Positions 35,632-47,038 are shown, counted from the first letter of the stretch. The stretch is 64,000 bases of DNA from Gnetum montanum (GCA_015680685.1 MNCI01012718.1:1177883-1241882); one strand, 5' to 3'. Notes: generated from the letters alone by a model not told the origin. Made by a program: numbers and translations.

Positions 35632-36560
35632 TGATGAGTGGCAAGGTACCCCTACGCTCAACCATATGAATACGAGCGTTTCACGTACAATCCAATCGAA
35701 TTTCAAGGACTAAGTGCTTATGCGCCCTTGTGGAACAAGGATGGGTTGATTGATCATTGTCTTCCCAAACTTACTTGTATGTCACGATTGTATGGTTAAG
35801 TAAGCTTGAGACATGTGATTTTTATATCTTTTATGTTTTTATGTCCTGTGCTAATAGGGAAAGAGAGAGATAACTAGGTGACTAATTTAACTTAACTACT
35901 CATTAACTAAGTTCTAACTAATCCTAACACTAGCATCCGTTCCCACTTGTTGTACACATCTTAAACTAGTGCAACACTACTGGGATTACCAAATGCTAAT
36001 CGTTATTAGGTTACCAAGCATTACACACATGCTCGAAGTGGTCGTGCTTGTGTAATTTAACAATTTACTTAATTGATCAAAATGAATTGTTGTGCTAATA
36101 ACAGAAATGTAAAGTGCATAAAATAAAATAAATGCATAAAAAAATAAAATAAAATAAATGCGTAAGAAAACAAATCTCAAGTGCTGCAAAGATGAATCAA
36201 AGAGCTCGTCTTTATTGCCATACACAAGGTGTGCTCAGGTACACAATGCTCGAATAAAGATCCATCCACGCTTAGACCTCCTGCTATGGGCACTTGGAAA
36301 ATACTCTAACTTTCAAATAGACTACAAGAGTTTTGCTAGTTTTCTCCTAAAAGACTTCCTTCCAATTGTGCACCTGGGCACTGTATTTGTAGGCTTGGGA
36401 GCAACTACTCTAATAATTAGAGTAACTACTCTAATAATTAGAATAACTGCTAAAATAACTGCTAAAGTAACCTCTGTAATAATTAGAATAACTACTAGAG
36501 TAACCGCTCGAGTAACCACTCTAATAATTAGAGTAACTGCTAGAGTAACCACTCTTATCA
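35632..36560 (-). repeat. 5' LTR of element B
   Basis: The 929 bp LTR starts (minus) TGATAAGAGTGG at 36560 and ends CTCATCA at 35632. It pairs with 8740-9624. It carries a longer U3 repeat array (about 36400-36558) than the 3' copy. Confidence 0.9.
36400..36558 (-). repeat. U3 tandem array of element B
   Basis: The array is built of about eight units mixing CTAATAATTAG (itself a palindrome) and AGTAACTACT/AGTAACCGCT blocks of about 18-20 bp. The 3' LTR has about five (9520-9620). Copy-number change inside U3 is typical of enhancer repeats in LTRs. Confidence 0.75.
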
Positions 36561-36726
36561 TAATATACTCTAAATTTTCTTTGCTCATTAGTAATAAATT
36601 TTTTTGGGATCCCACTATACGTTGGCATAGAGGCATAACATACAATAGAGAGATGTGTTATTAACATTAATATGTTGTATCATTCGAAAATTTAAATCAC
36701 TTCAAACAAAAAAAGCCATATCTATG
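36561..36726. other. Short host segment between B and T1
   Basis: The segment is 166 bp including the CTATG duplication (36722-36726). It is AT-rich, with no gene or repeat I can name. Host sequence resumes at 43944. Confidence 0.6.
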
Positions 36727-38234
36727 TGTTGAGGCCATCCTCACCCATGCTAGGCATAGGGCCTTGATCAACAGTAACCTTGGCATCTATTTCCTTTCTT
36801 GGTAGATCGGCCGATGTAGCACAGGGAAACTTCAATATTAAATAAGAATAGCTGAATTTGATTTCTTTGTGATTTTAATTTTTGTTATTAAAATTGATTC
36901 TGAGGCTTCCCATATTATTTATTTTATTCAATATTAATGTTTTATTTCATGGTGCTTGAGTGCAGTTCACATAAAGTGATTCTTGACTAGGTCCCACTGG
37001 GAATGCAGGCAGCGTCGTGGTTGCTGCTCAAAAGTCCATGACTTGTCTCCACGCATAACCTTTGGAGTCTGACCGAAGCCTCACATAAAATAAATGAAAA
37101 ATATATGTTACGATCATTATTGTTGTTTCCTGCGTTGTGGTTGACGTGGCAAAGGCAGTTGGCGGTTTAGAGTTAGGGTTTCTCCCACAGGGCCGCTATA
37201 AAGAAGGAGGGAGGCAGCAAGAAACACAGGGGACTAAAATTGGCAACAGGGGTAGGTGGCCAATCTTTCTTTGAAACGCATAGCGGCCGGCAACGCATGT
37301 CCAATATTTCATGGTGTTTTCTCTGGCCACAGGCAACCCATATTTTAGCCTCTTGTTACTGCAAGTGACGCACATCTGACAACAACGACGCTGAAGTAAC
37401 GGTAGATGCCTGTAGCGAGTGAGCAAGACATGACGGACAGCTGCAATCACACTTGGGGTAACGGAAGATGCCTATAGCGAGTGAGCAGAATGTGATGGAC
37501 GGCTGCAACCACACCTACATCTCAGCGACATACAACAATATCAAAAATTTTGGCATTTTCAATTACAGATATTTAATATTTTCAGCATTTCCAAACATGT
37601 TACCAATACATTGTGCCTTATATCACTTTATGCACTAATTTTAAACCTTTTTTTAAATGTTTAAACTTTCATTGTTTTATAATTCAAAGCAGTAGCATTC
37701 CTTTTTTTTTTTTGCTTTCAAATCCACAAATCCTTAGATACTAATATATTGCATTTTGCAACTTGTAAACCGTTTTCAATTGGAAAACTTCCTATAGTCC
37801 ACGTTGCATTGTTCTGTTTCGTTGTGTTGCCCTTATAAATATAGTTTTCTTGTCTGCATTTGCAGCACAGTAGCAAGTATAATTTTTTATCTATGGTAAC
37901 GTTGCCAAATATGTTTCATCCTCAGTGACAACATCATCACCATTGGCCAGTATTTAGTTTATGCTTACGTGCAATCTGCTTGTTAAAATTCAGTAACTGT
38001 GTCTACTGTTAGCGATGTGCCCTTTTGTGATGTACTTTAAATTGTATAAGCATTTTAATTCCAAATTACTTCATAAATAGTTAAGCTTCATTATTATTAT
38101 TATTATTGTCACATGGCCCTTTCCAGCTGAGACTATTCCTGGATTTCCGTACCCATACTGAAGGCACCCTAGGCGATAGTCTCCTAAAACGAGTTTTCAC
38201 AAGTGTTCGCGTGTCCAAAATTTACGCATCAACA
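36727..38234 (+). repeat. 5' LTR of T1
   Basis: The 1508 bp LTR runs from TGTTGAGGCC to CATCAACA. Telo-box-like TTTAGAGTTAGGGTTT (37166-37181) is followed by CTATAAAG (37196-37203). A 62-bp unit containing GATGCCTGTAGCGAGTGAGC is doubled (about 37396-37519). A (TTA)n run leads into the conserved terminal block with the nested stem-loop (38129-38183). Confidence 0.93.
38129..38183 (+). other. Conserved nested stem-loop in the LTR terminal block
   Basis: GAGACTAT (38129-38136) pairs with ATAGTCTC (38176-38183), eight bases without mismatch. Between them lies an inner CCGTA-CCCA-TAC arm, a full CCGTA/TACGG pair in most other copies. It is followed by the short palindrome AAAACGAGTTTT. The same structure is found near the end of LTRs at 43833, 51358, 52832, 54092 and 60050. 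A role in RNA 3'-end formation, dimerisation or packaging is possible; the sequence alone does not decide. Confidence 0.65.
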
Positions 38235-38240
38235 CCTTTT

Positions 38241-38257
38241 TGGCGCTAAAAGGAGGG
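38241..38257 (+). other. Primer binding site of T1
   Basis: TGGCGCTAAAAGGAGGG begins 7 bases after the LTR end; most copies in the window read TGGCGCTAGAAGGAGGG. It starts with the TGG expected opposite a tRNA CCA end. I cannot name the tRNA with confidence. Confidence 0.6.
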
Positions 38258-38633
38258 TAGTTTCTCAACCTTTTCTTTATTTTCCTTTTATGTTTCTTTT
38301 TTTTTTACAAAAAAAAATTATTATCATTTCTTTTACTGTTTGTTTTATTTTTTCCTCCCTATTTTCAGTTTTATTGCTTTATTTGAATTTCATTTTCAAT
38401 TCTCCAAATTTATATTCTAGCAATCCTTTTTCTTAATTTGTTTTTTTGAAATTTAATTAAGGTAATTTACATCATTTTACTTTCAATTTACTTTTCTGAA
38501 ATTTTGTAATTTCAATTTTATTTTTCAAAAATAAAAAAAATAAAAAAAATAAAAATATAGCGTTCAAATGTTTTTTTCTATTTTCTTTATCACAGTTTAT
38601 TAGCATTTTACATTTCTTGTTATTTTTCATTTT

Positions 38634-40240
38634 ATGAGTGACTTTTCTTATGGAACATCTCAACCAAGAACTTCTACTCCTATCCCTAATCAACCAACTA
38701 CTCGTCAATTTTCTTTAAGAAAACAATGAGTTTCACTTTTTCCAAATTCAATTCCTAAGAAGCCTCGGACTAAGATGGCATCCCATCAACCCCCGGCTCC
38801 CTTAGTAAGAAACCCTTTTAATTTTCATAACTACCATGATATACCAAAATCCCTTTAGAACATAAATCTGTTCTTCGATCCTACAACCCCTACGAATGAT
38901 GCCCGCCAACACATACAATGTTTTGAAACCTTACTAGGGATCCACAACATTATACATAATGATGTGGCATGCAGGGTGTTTGTAACAACATTTAGGACCA
39001 AAGCAACCCAATGGTTCTTAATGCTTCCTGATGCCTCTATTAACACATGGCAAGAATTCAAAAACAAGTTTTTGAATCAATTTGACAAATTTACTAGCCC
39101 TGCTATCACATCAAGCAACTTTACCAGCCTAAGAAAGCTACATGGGGAAAATGTTAAGGATTATAACCTTAGATTCCTTCATCAACTTGCCTATGTGCCA
39201 AATGAGATGCGACGACAACCAAATGGTATTCTCAACTTCTATCTCTCTACCATTGATCCATTCTTCGCTTATGCTATCAAGTCTGATCCCAACATAATAG
39301 AAATAAAAGGTGCAATGTCAAAAGTTATGGAATTAGAGCATATAACCTTTATGAACAACATCCAAACCCAATTTGGGATGATGAGTGTTAGTAACCCTAT
39401 GCAATCAAACCGACTCTTACCAACTTTTCAAACATCTAATATTATGCCTCAAGTTGTTTCTCCCTTTTAATCAACTCAACCTTCAAGTAATTACTCACAA
39501 GGCCCATGTCCTCTTCATTCTTATCATCCAACATTGGTTTGAATGATGACCAATCAAAAGCCTTGATTCAATCCATTATAAACCCAAATGGGACATCAAA
39601 TTCTATTAAACCACCAACCCAAACTCAAAATCAAATAATCCAAATACTCACTTCACTACAAAGACTATCCAATGAAGTGGTTGAGCTAAAGAGGAACAAT
39701 AACAAAAGCCTTATACAACCAGAAAAACCAAGTACATCAATCAACAATCATTATTGTTGTTTTCATAATACGAGGCAACATTCCGAAAAGACTTGTCCTC
39801 AATTCATGGCATTGTATGGTGACAATACCCAAGGGCAAAAAAATGGGAAAACCCCTATCATGGTCCTTAATGTATCTCATGAGATAGAAAATGAAGAGGT
39901 TTCCTCATTAGAACAAGTTATGGTAGGTGACCCTAACCCACACAACACTCGCTACAGCAAAATTAGTGACATTATGAATGCTACACAAGAACAAACTAGG
40001 AACAATTCCTATACACCTCCAAACAGAAGAGTTCCTAGTCAAAACAATGAAAACAACCAATCCGGGTCATCCCAAGTAATTGCCCCACAACGACCAAGGC
40101 CCCCTTCTATACTTAGAAGAGTTCCATCTCAACAAGAAGTCAAAGATGAACATAAGAATTATGATTTGGTTGAGGACTTAAAAAGAGTTAAAGCCAACAT
40201 TTCGATGTATGACCTCCTACACTTTAACGAAATAAAATAA
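38634..40240 (+). pseudogene. gag: gag of T1
   Basis: The ATG is at 38634 (MSDFSYGTSQPRTSTPIPNQ). The capsid core contains CFETLLGIHNIIHNDVACRV and TKATQWFLMLPDASINTWQE, then LRKLHGENVKDYNLRFLHQL, the usual Tat capsid motifs. A frameshift near 39470-39505 precedes the second half (39506-40240, 244 residues open). That half holds the knuckle C-X2-H-X4-H-X4-C at 39755-39796, complete in T1, where V1 and V2 both have a stop inside it. There are two early stops (about 38729 and 38857). The C-terminal end is fused in frame to protease apart from a stop at 40238. Confidence 0.88.
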
Positions 40241-40825
40241 GTGATTTGGAATATGGTTCACATACCCGTAGCCCAAAGAGAAAAATCCCCAATTCCCAAA
40301 AGGCAAGTTCACTTTGCAGAAAGTCCTAACACGTTATCAGTACAAAATGTGAATAATTCCATGTCTAGCAAAAAGGATTATCCCCCTTTCCTAACCAATT
40401 TAATTATTTTAGGAAAGAATGCCCATAACTGTTTAATGGATTCCGGTGCAACTGTTAGTGTTATGCCTCTTGACGTTTGTAATGCTTTAGGAGCAAAAAT
40501 GATACCACAAACTAAAAGTGTGATTCAACTCGATGGATCTAACGTACCTGTGGTAGGGTTATTAAAAGGAGCAAAGGTACAACTTAAGCAATACCCTACA
40601 TTTACATGTTATACGGATATCCTAGTAGTTGACATGAAACCCACATATGGTGTGCTCTTATCTAGGACTTTTGGAGCTAAGTTTGGGGGCTTCTTTAGGT
40701 CAGATTTCTCGGAATTATTGATCCCTATCAAAGGAAAATCTGAATACATGACTATACCCCAAGAACCCTTCTACAAACAAGTAGTAACAACCTTGGATCA
40801 ACAAAATCAATCTTTGGAAGATTGA
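40241..40825 (+). pseudogene. Aspartic protease of T1
   Basis: A 194-residue open stretch. NCLMDSGATVSVMPLDVC carries the DSG active site (GAT at 40439). LLSRTFGAKFGGFFRSDF is near the C-terminal strand. It is open throughout and ends at a TGA that reads CGA in V2. Tat-type protease, within a Gag-Pro polyprotein. Confidence 0.88.
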
Positions 40826-41527
40826 AATGCTAATCTTTATGTTGGGGTTATTGAGGTTGAGTGTAGTGAACATGTTGAAAATGACTATGTGAGTGGAACT
40901 ACAAAAAATCCTATCTCTTATGCAGATCCCATCCAATCCTATCAAAGTTCTAGAGAAGGTGAAGAAAACTATGGAGACACCTTGCCTTATCAACAACACG
41001 ATGGATTTTGTCTAAGTGATCCACCACCTTTAGGGGAAGACAAAGATATAAATAAGACCTTACCTCTTAAAACATTTGAAGGTGTGCTAAATTTTAACAA
41101 CACATCCATGGAACATTCTCCTAGAAAAGCTATATCCGATGACCCACCAAAACCTAGACCTATCATTGAAACTTATATTAAAGAAAAACTTTATAGAAAA
41201 CGATCAAGCAAGATAAGTGTAGGTCTTGATTTTCATAATCTTAAGCATCAACAAATTGTCAAGAGATGGTTCGATAAAAAACATCCAGCTAAAAATTTTC
41301 AAGTAGGTGATCTAGTCCTTAAGAGAGATAGAGCGTCTGGTCAAACTGGCCCTCAAACTAAGTTTTCACCTATGTGGTCAGGTCCATTCCAAATTGTAGA
41401 CATCACTGCCCCAAATGTGTTTAAGATTGCTGATTTGCAAGGATATAGGTTGAATAGGAATTTTAATGCATTTCATTTGAAACATTTCTACTCAGGTACC
41501 CCACGTGGGCATCTGGTAGATTCTTAG
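40826..41527 (+). pseudogene. pol: Post-protease linker fused to integrase C-terminus, T1
   Basis: The open frame runs from the linker (SDPPPLGEDKDINKTLPLKTF), which in V1 lies between protease and the second RNase H, straight into integrase tail sequence (IVKRWFDKKHPAKNFQVGD, WSGPFQIVDITAPNVFKIAD). GPF belongs to the GPY/F module. About 3-4 kb of pol is therefore missing at a junction within roughly 41070-41230, yet the frame is kept through the junction for 212 residues. V2 has the same junction (56846-57481). The C-terminal stop is TAG at 41525. Confidence 0.85.
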
Positions 41528-42404
41528 TTGCATGTTTTCTTCCCCTTTTTCTTTGCATTTCATATGTATATTGTTGCATTTCCATATTTTGCTTGCATTT
41601 TCATCATTTCTTTCTTAGCATATTGTTTTGATTATTGTGTTCTTCATATGATTTTAATAATCATTTGTCATTTGAGTTACTTGATATTGGGTCATCTTAA
41701 CACCATTGGAAAATAATGTAGGTATAATATAATTTACTATTACTATAATATAATGCTATAAAATCCGCTTTATATTTTATAATTACTATAACTCTTTCCA
41801 ATTGATTCCAAGCTTTCAGTTTATTTGTTATGTTAGATTATGGAGCATTTGACTTATACAAACTTATCATGTTATCATCATGATCATGTGAGTGTAGGAT
41901 ATGTGATGTTGGAGAGTGGTTAGTCAGAATTACTAGGTGACCTTGGAAAATGTTATCCTTTCCTCTCATAAGCCCAAGCCCTCAGGTATGATGATCCATG
42001 GCTATCCTGTGAACAATCGGATGAAGTGTGTTCATTTTTACTTGAGAACCCGTAGCCACCCAGGAGACCTGCTATGATGCCACCAATCAAAGGCACATAC
42101 ACGAGGGTTGAACTACACCATGGGCAAAGTTTCCAAAAGGACCATGCTCTTTGGNNNNNNATATCTATAGATCTTAGTTAAAATAACAATAAATTATGTA
42201 TTTAGGTTTTAATGGTTGTTTGGATGGCCTATGTCAGTGTCTCTTTCGATTATTTGGTTATTTTGATCATGTTTAGAACATTATAGTTTACTTTCAAGTT
42301 TGCATTTCTTGTTTCATGTTGTTTTTGTTTCCCCATCTGTTGCATTTTCATTCAAAATTTTATAGTCCTTGCACTTGCATGCAATCTGTAGTTTGGGGGC
42401 TAAG
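41528..42404 (+). other. 3' non-coding region and polypurine tract of T1
   Basis: A short hydrophobic frame (41564-41716, 50 codons) follows the stop but has no recognisable match. 42155-42160 are N. The segment aligns closely with V2 57482-58745, where about 409 bp stand in place of the six Ns. The polypurine tract GTTTGGGGGCTAAG lies at 42391-42404, directly before the LTR. Confidence 0.75.
42155..42160. other. Assembly gap (6 N)
   Basis: Six Ns stand where the otherwise near-identical V2 has about 409 bp (58105-58513). The gap length is thus probably a placeholder. Confidence 0.85.
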
Positions 42405-43938
42405 TGTTGAGGCCAACCTCACCCATGTTAGGCATAGGGCCTTGATCAACAGTAACCTTGGCGTCTATTTCCTTTCTTGGTAGATCGGCCGATGTAGCGC
42501 AGGGAAACTTCAATATTAAACAAGAATAGCTGAATTTGATTTCTTTGTGATTTTAATTTTTGTTATTAAAATTGATTCTGAGGCTTCCCATATTATTTAT
42601 TTTATTCAATATTAATGTTTCATTTCATGGTGCTTGAGTGCAGTTCACGTAAAGTGATTCTTGACTAGGTCCCACTAGGAACGCAGGCAGCGTCGTGGTT
42701 GTTGCTCAAAAGTCCATGACTTGTCTCCATGCACAACCTTTGGAGTCTGACCGAAGCCTCACATAAAATAAATGAAAAATATATGTTACGATCATTGTTG
42801 TTGTTTTCCCGCGTTGTGGTTGACATGGCAAAGGCAGTTGGCGGTTTAGGGTTAGGGTTTCTCCCGCAAGGCCGCTATAAAGGAGGAGGGAGGCAACAAG
42901 AAACACAGGGGGCTAGAATTGGCAACAGGGACGGGTGGCCAATCTTTCTTTGAAACGCGTAGCAGCTGGCAATGCATGTCCATCAGCAATCGCTGTTTTA
43001 TTTTGTTCTTCTGTTTTCTCTGGCCACATGCAACCCATATTTTAGCCTCTTGTTGCTGCGAGCGGCGCACATCTGACAACAACGACGCTGGGGTAACAGC
43101 AGACACCTGTAGCAAGTGAGCAGGACGTGATGGATGGCTGCAACCACACCTGGGGTAATGACAGACGCCTGTAGCGAGTGAGCAGGACGTGACGGATGGC
43201 TGCAACCACACCTACATCTCAGCGACATAAAGCAATATCAAAAAGTTTGGCATTTTCAATTACAGATATTTAATATTTTTAGCATTTCCAAACATGTTAC
43301 CGGTACATTGTGCCGTATATCACTTTATGCACTAATTTTAAACCTTTTTTTTAAATGTTTAAACTTTCATTGTTTTATAATTCAAAGCAATAGCATTCCT
43401 TTTTTTTTTTTTTTTTTGCTTTCAAATCCACAAATCCTTAGATACTAATATATTGCATTTTTCAACTTGTAAATCGTTTTCAATCAGGAAACTTCCTATA
43501 GTCCCCGTTGCATTGTTCTGTTTCGTTGCGTTGCCCTTATAAGTATAGTTTTCTTGTCTGCATTTGCAACACAGTAGCAAGTATAAGTTTTTATCTATGG
43601 TAACGCTGCCAAAGATGTTTCATCCTCAGTGACAACATCATCGCCATTGGCCAGTATTTAGTTTATGCATATGTTCAATCTGCTTGTTAAAATTCAGTAA
43701 ATGTGTTTACTGTCAGCGATGTGCCCTTTTGTGATGTACTTTAAATTGTATAAGCATTTTAATTCCAAATTACTTTAGAAATAGTTAAGCTTCATTATCA
43801 TTATTATTATTGTCACATAGCCCTTTCCAGCTGAGACTATTCCTGGGTTTCCGTACCCATATGGGAGACACCCTAGGCGATAGTCTCCTAAAACGAGTTT
43901 TCACATGTGTTCGCGTGTCCAAAATTTATGCATCAACA
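42405..43938 (+). repeat. 3' LTR of T1
   Basis: The 1534 bp LTR runs from TGTTGAGGCC to CATCAACA and is closely similar to 36727-38234. It contains telo-box TTTAGGGTTAGGGTTT (42845-42860), CTATAAAG (42875-42882), the doubled 62-bp unit (43094-43217) and the stem-loop (43833-43887). Confidence 0.93.
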
Positions 43939-43943
43939 CTATG

Positions 43944-45088
43944 GTAGATCCAAAGTTTATAAGATTATTTGAGCACCACCTCACTAGTGGAATAGAGAAG
44001 TTCAGCTAACATAATTTGGTTAGCACTAGAGTTTCTACCTACGTTTGCCATGGAGTATTGCCCACTTTTGAATTTGTGGTTGTCAAGATGTTTTATGGCT
44101 TGGACTCACAAGAGAAAGACAATGAATAATGAGCTGCTATTGAGACAAGATTCTTGAGAGAATGTCATAGTTTGGGGCAGAATGTTGCAGCAAGAATATA
44201 ACAACTGCTTCATCCACCATCCTCATGCTGTAGGTGGCTTCTGCCACTCAACCTCAAAATTAGCCCCCTCAAAACCATATTATTTAATGTTACTAATAGG
44301 TTATCCTCAAAGCATTATGGATGAAATATTATTTAGCGTTATCGATCTATGATTGGTAGTTGGCCCCTCGAAACTAAAATTTGGTTTCTTTTTAAGATGA
44401 TAAAAATTTCTAGGAATTTTGGATTTCCTTTCTTTTAATTTCTTAGATTGTGTTTCTTGGTAATTTTAAAATTAACAACTTCAAAAATTAAAAATTATGG
44501 CTTTTGGGATAATTACAAAAGTTGGGACAATTTGGGATTATAGGAACATTTTAAAATTTGGTATTTTTGGGATCTTTTTTTCTTGAATTCTATTTCTCAA
44601 CAATTTCAAAATTATAAAGTCATGTCATGCCCTCATAACTTTGATTCGACGTATTAATTGATTCTACGTATTAATTAATTACGGATAGTTGGATCGATAT
44701 GGACCTTGCAAAGTCAAGTTAATTACGGGACAGTTAGAGGGCTCTCCGCCTTGCAAAGTTGACTCATGATGCCGCAAAACATTCATTTTCAGCGTCCCTC
44801 ACATGCTGGTTCTTACTTCTTACTGGTCGAATCGCTAATTACGGGACAGCGGGACGGACGTACGCCGTGCGTGCCATACCAAAAGTCGTTCTGGGAACCC
44901 ATCTTTTACCGGCCTTTCGACCAGGTTTTCCTGGTGTTGTTAAAAGTTTAACATCACAGTGTAATTCCCATTGAAAATTCATAATCTAAACCGTATTCCT
45001 ATGAAAAACTCATAATCTAAACCGTACATATTATCATACACAAAAGTCTTTGCCTATACACAACTACGCCATTTTGTTGCACTTGTTC
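43944..45088. other. Host DNA with a possible ancient coding remnant
   Basis: From 43941 one plus-strand frame reads MVDPKFIRLFEHHLTSGIEKFS, then after a stop TYVCHGVLPTFEFVVVKMFYGLD and IETRFLRECHSLGQNVAARI to about 44200. Its three stops could each be CAA/CGA changes, so it may be an old gene fragment; I do not recognise it. The rest is AT-rich. 44620-44720 resembles 48220-48365 (GCCCTCATAA, ATTAATTACG, AGTTGGAT), and a 28-bp unit with CATAATCTAAACCGTA is repeated at about 44973-45026. Confidence 0.4.
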
Positions 45089-45412
45089 ATGGCTGCTTGC
45101 GTTAGCCAAACAAGAAGAATGGCACCGAGGATTTTGTTCTGGGCCGTGGGATTTACATTGTTTGCATGTTTCTTGCTACTTCATGTGGATGCTACTGCTT
45201 TTTCTGCAAATGCAAATGATCATCATGATGACGCTGCTGCTGTTAATGACATGAAATCTTTGATTGCCTTGGAAAGATACATTACCAGTGATCCTTACTC
45301 TGTTTTACAAAGTTCCACAGAATGTTTGCTTGTAACCAACCCACAGCAGCAGAGCTCCTTTCGAGATCTGATCAACGTGCAGTCTTACGTGCAAGGCCCA
45401 CCTCAATTGTAG
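45089..45412 (+). pseudogene. Truncated N-terminus of an LRR receptor-like protein (first copy)
   Basis: ATG at 45089 or 45119 starts a signal-peptide-like segment (ILFWAVGFTLFACFLLLHVDA). It is followed by MKSLIALERYITSDPYSVLQ, the start of the plant LRR N-terminal cap (LRRNT_2), normally 'LLxFKxxITSDPxxVLxNW'. The match ends at VLQ, the next 33 residues are unrelated and a stop follows at 45410. There are no LRR units downstream. It resembles the second copy at 49124 in arrangement and in its upstream DNA, suggesting a duplicated receptor gene of which only the first exon part remains. Confidence 0.6.
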
Positions 45413-46839
45413 AATTTTGAAAGTGGAATCATGAATGTTTGACAGCATCATAAAAAAGGAATTCATGAGACTGTTGAGGAACGTATTCAACCGCTGCAAA
45501 GTTACTCCATTTTGGTTGCTCGGAACTGACAGCAGCAGCTCTTTCCTGGATTTTCCACGACCAGGAAAGCTACTTGGATGGTATGATGATGATAAAATAT
45601 TATTTACTTTGACCAAGACTCCCGCTGATCATTAAAACGAAGACCTTATTTACTGTGACCACGAAAACATTATTTATTGTGACCAAGAAGGCTCCTCCGT
45701 TATGATTGAGAATTATTTACTGTTATCAGAAAAATTCCATTTACTAGGACCAAGGGGGACCTGCTTCGCCCAAGTAATAGTTGGTCTCTCAATCAAAATT
45801 ATCATGCTAATTCCATAATCTAGCCAAATACATTATTATTCAACTATTTTAGAAGGATACACTTCATATGAGAGAATTATAGTGTTGAAAAATTAGATGC
45901 AAAGTTTATTGCAAAATAAAAAAATATTAAAATCATGTTAAATTTTTAGTACAAATGAAGGTGAAAACATGAAAATTAAAAAGCCAAGCTAGGACCACAC
46001 AGTAAACATTTTCACAATGTGGAACAATCTTGCAGACGGGCAAAAACATAAAGTGGTAAAGAAACCAAACTCAAGATGGATGGACAAGTATACATACTAC
46101 CATAAAAGAACTCTACAACTTTGATTGACGTAAAACTTTTACAAAACTACCATCGGTACAGAATATTTGGCTGCAAAGCACTTAACATAAGCACCGTATA
46201 AACAAAACAGACCGACATGATGTATGACAATTTTCATACCAGAGAAAGCTTGAATAATATAATCAAGAGAAAGTTTGAATAATATAATCAACAATCTCAT
46301 ACAAATTTAGAAAGAACCTTTAGATTGTTTGGCATTATTATAGATTTGAAAGCACACTTTTTACAACGGGTTTTTAACCGTGAAATGATTGAAGGCAAGC
46401 ATAAATACAAAACGAACCAACAAATATGGAAAGGATAGAAAAACAGTAAGGTAGGTAAAAAAGAATATGCAGCAAACCCATTCAATGTTCGTTGAGACAA
46501 GGTTCGAATGGTGAGACAAGGTTCGAATGGTGAGACAAGGTTAGAATGGTGATGAAAATAAAATGATTATCCTTAGAAACATGTTCATTTATTAAAACCT
46601 AGCTATAACAAAACCTCCAAAATTTCTCTTCCTTGCAGATGTCCATATTTAATTTGCCAGATATACACTACATGATAATCAAAAATCTTTTGAATTTTAT
46701 AAACCCTCCTTATATATCACTGTATATCCATATATTTAATTACACCATCATGGATTAAAAAGGTCTCCCATCTTTGGGAAAATCAAAAAGGAAAAAAGAA
46801 AAAAGAAAAAAGAAAAAGAGAATTCTATATGCTTCATAT
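45413..46839. other. AT-rich intergenic DNA with small tandem repeats
   Basis: No gene is supportable. Two local arrays are clear: a 25-bp unit doubled at 46241-46290 (AGAGAAAGYTTGAATAATAT...) and a 19-bp unit (GAGACAAGGTTCGAATGGT) three times at 46494-46550. Confidence 0.65.
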
Positions 46840-47038
46840 TTATACATCTGAAAAGGCATTCTTTTTCCCCTTCTTCCCCTTCTTCTGTCTCTGTTGTAAC
46901 TGAATTAGGCCTGGAGCATTGATTTTAGCATTCCTTATAATTGCTGCAACAAGTTCAGGTTCATTGAGTGCTTTGATAAGCTCCTTTTCCCTGTTGCATA
47001 CTGTATATGAGTGAACAAGTTTACTGCTGTTTTTGCAG
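46840..47038 (-). pseudogene. NEMF: Last exon of a NEMF/Rqc2-like gene
   Basis: NEMF (Rqc2/Tae2) binds stalled 60S ribosomes in cytosolic ribosome quality control. The minus strand after an acceptor-like GGGCAG (47039-47041) reads AAKTAVNLFTH, then in the next frame NREKELIKALNEPELVAAII, NAKINAPGLIQLQQRQKKGK and a Lys-rich end NAFSDV before the stop at 46840. This is the end of the NFACT-C domain as known in plants. The reading frame changes between the LFTH and NREKEL segments, consistent with about four bases lost, so the exon is broken. The splice phase with 47753 is correct. Confidence 0.75.

Larger units (their letters stand above)
8740..36560 (-). mobile_element. Element B: Athila-type retrotransposon, split by nested insertions D, X and C
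   Basis: Both LTRs are present (8740-9624 and 35632-36560), in minus orientation. Flanking pentamers are TAATG (8735-8739) and TAATA (36561-36565), a target duplication with one later change. B's own DNA is in four pieces: 34151-36560 (LTR, primer site, N-terminal gag), 19659-20957 (C-terminal gag, start of protease), 17841-18534 (integrase C-terminus) and 8740-10866 (3' non-coding, LTR). Most of the protease, the RT, RNase H and the integrase core are absent, lost at the X junction. It is the oldest layer of this nest. Confidence 0.9.
36727..43938 (+). mobile_element. T1: internally deleted Tat-type retrotransposon
   Basis: The element is 7.2 kb with LTRs at 36727-38234 and 42405-43938 and target duplication CTATG (36722-36726 and 43939-43943). 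The internal region encodes gag, aspartic protease and, directly fused to it, the C-terminal tail of integrase; RT, both RNases H and the integrase core are absent. The gag knuckle type and integrase tail place it in the Tat lineage. The same internal deletion occurs in V2. A 6-N assembly gap lies in its 3' non-coding region. Confidence 0.96.

Noticed and set aside
41528-41716. Small hydrophobic ORF after the T1 integrase tail as an Env-like gene
   Set aside because: Only about 50 codons from its ATG, composition T-rich, and the V2 copy is too similar to T1 for conservation to mean anything.
45435-45635. Frame downstream of the first LRR fragment as its continuation
   Set aside because: It shows no LRR spacing or cysteine-pair motif and lies in a different frame.
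46494-46550. 19-bp x3 repeat as a CRISPR-like array
   Set aside because: Units are directly adjacent without spacers, and the DNA is plant nuclear; it is an ordinary minisatellite.
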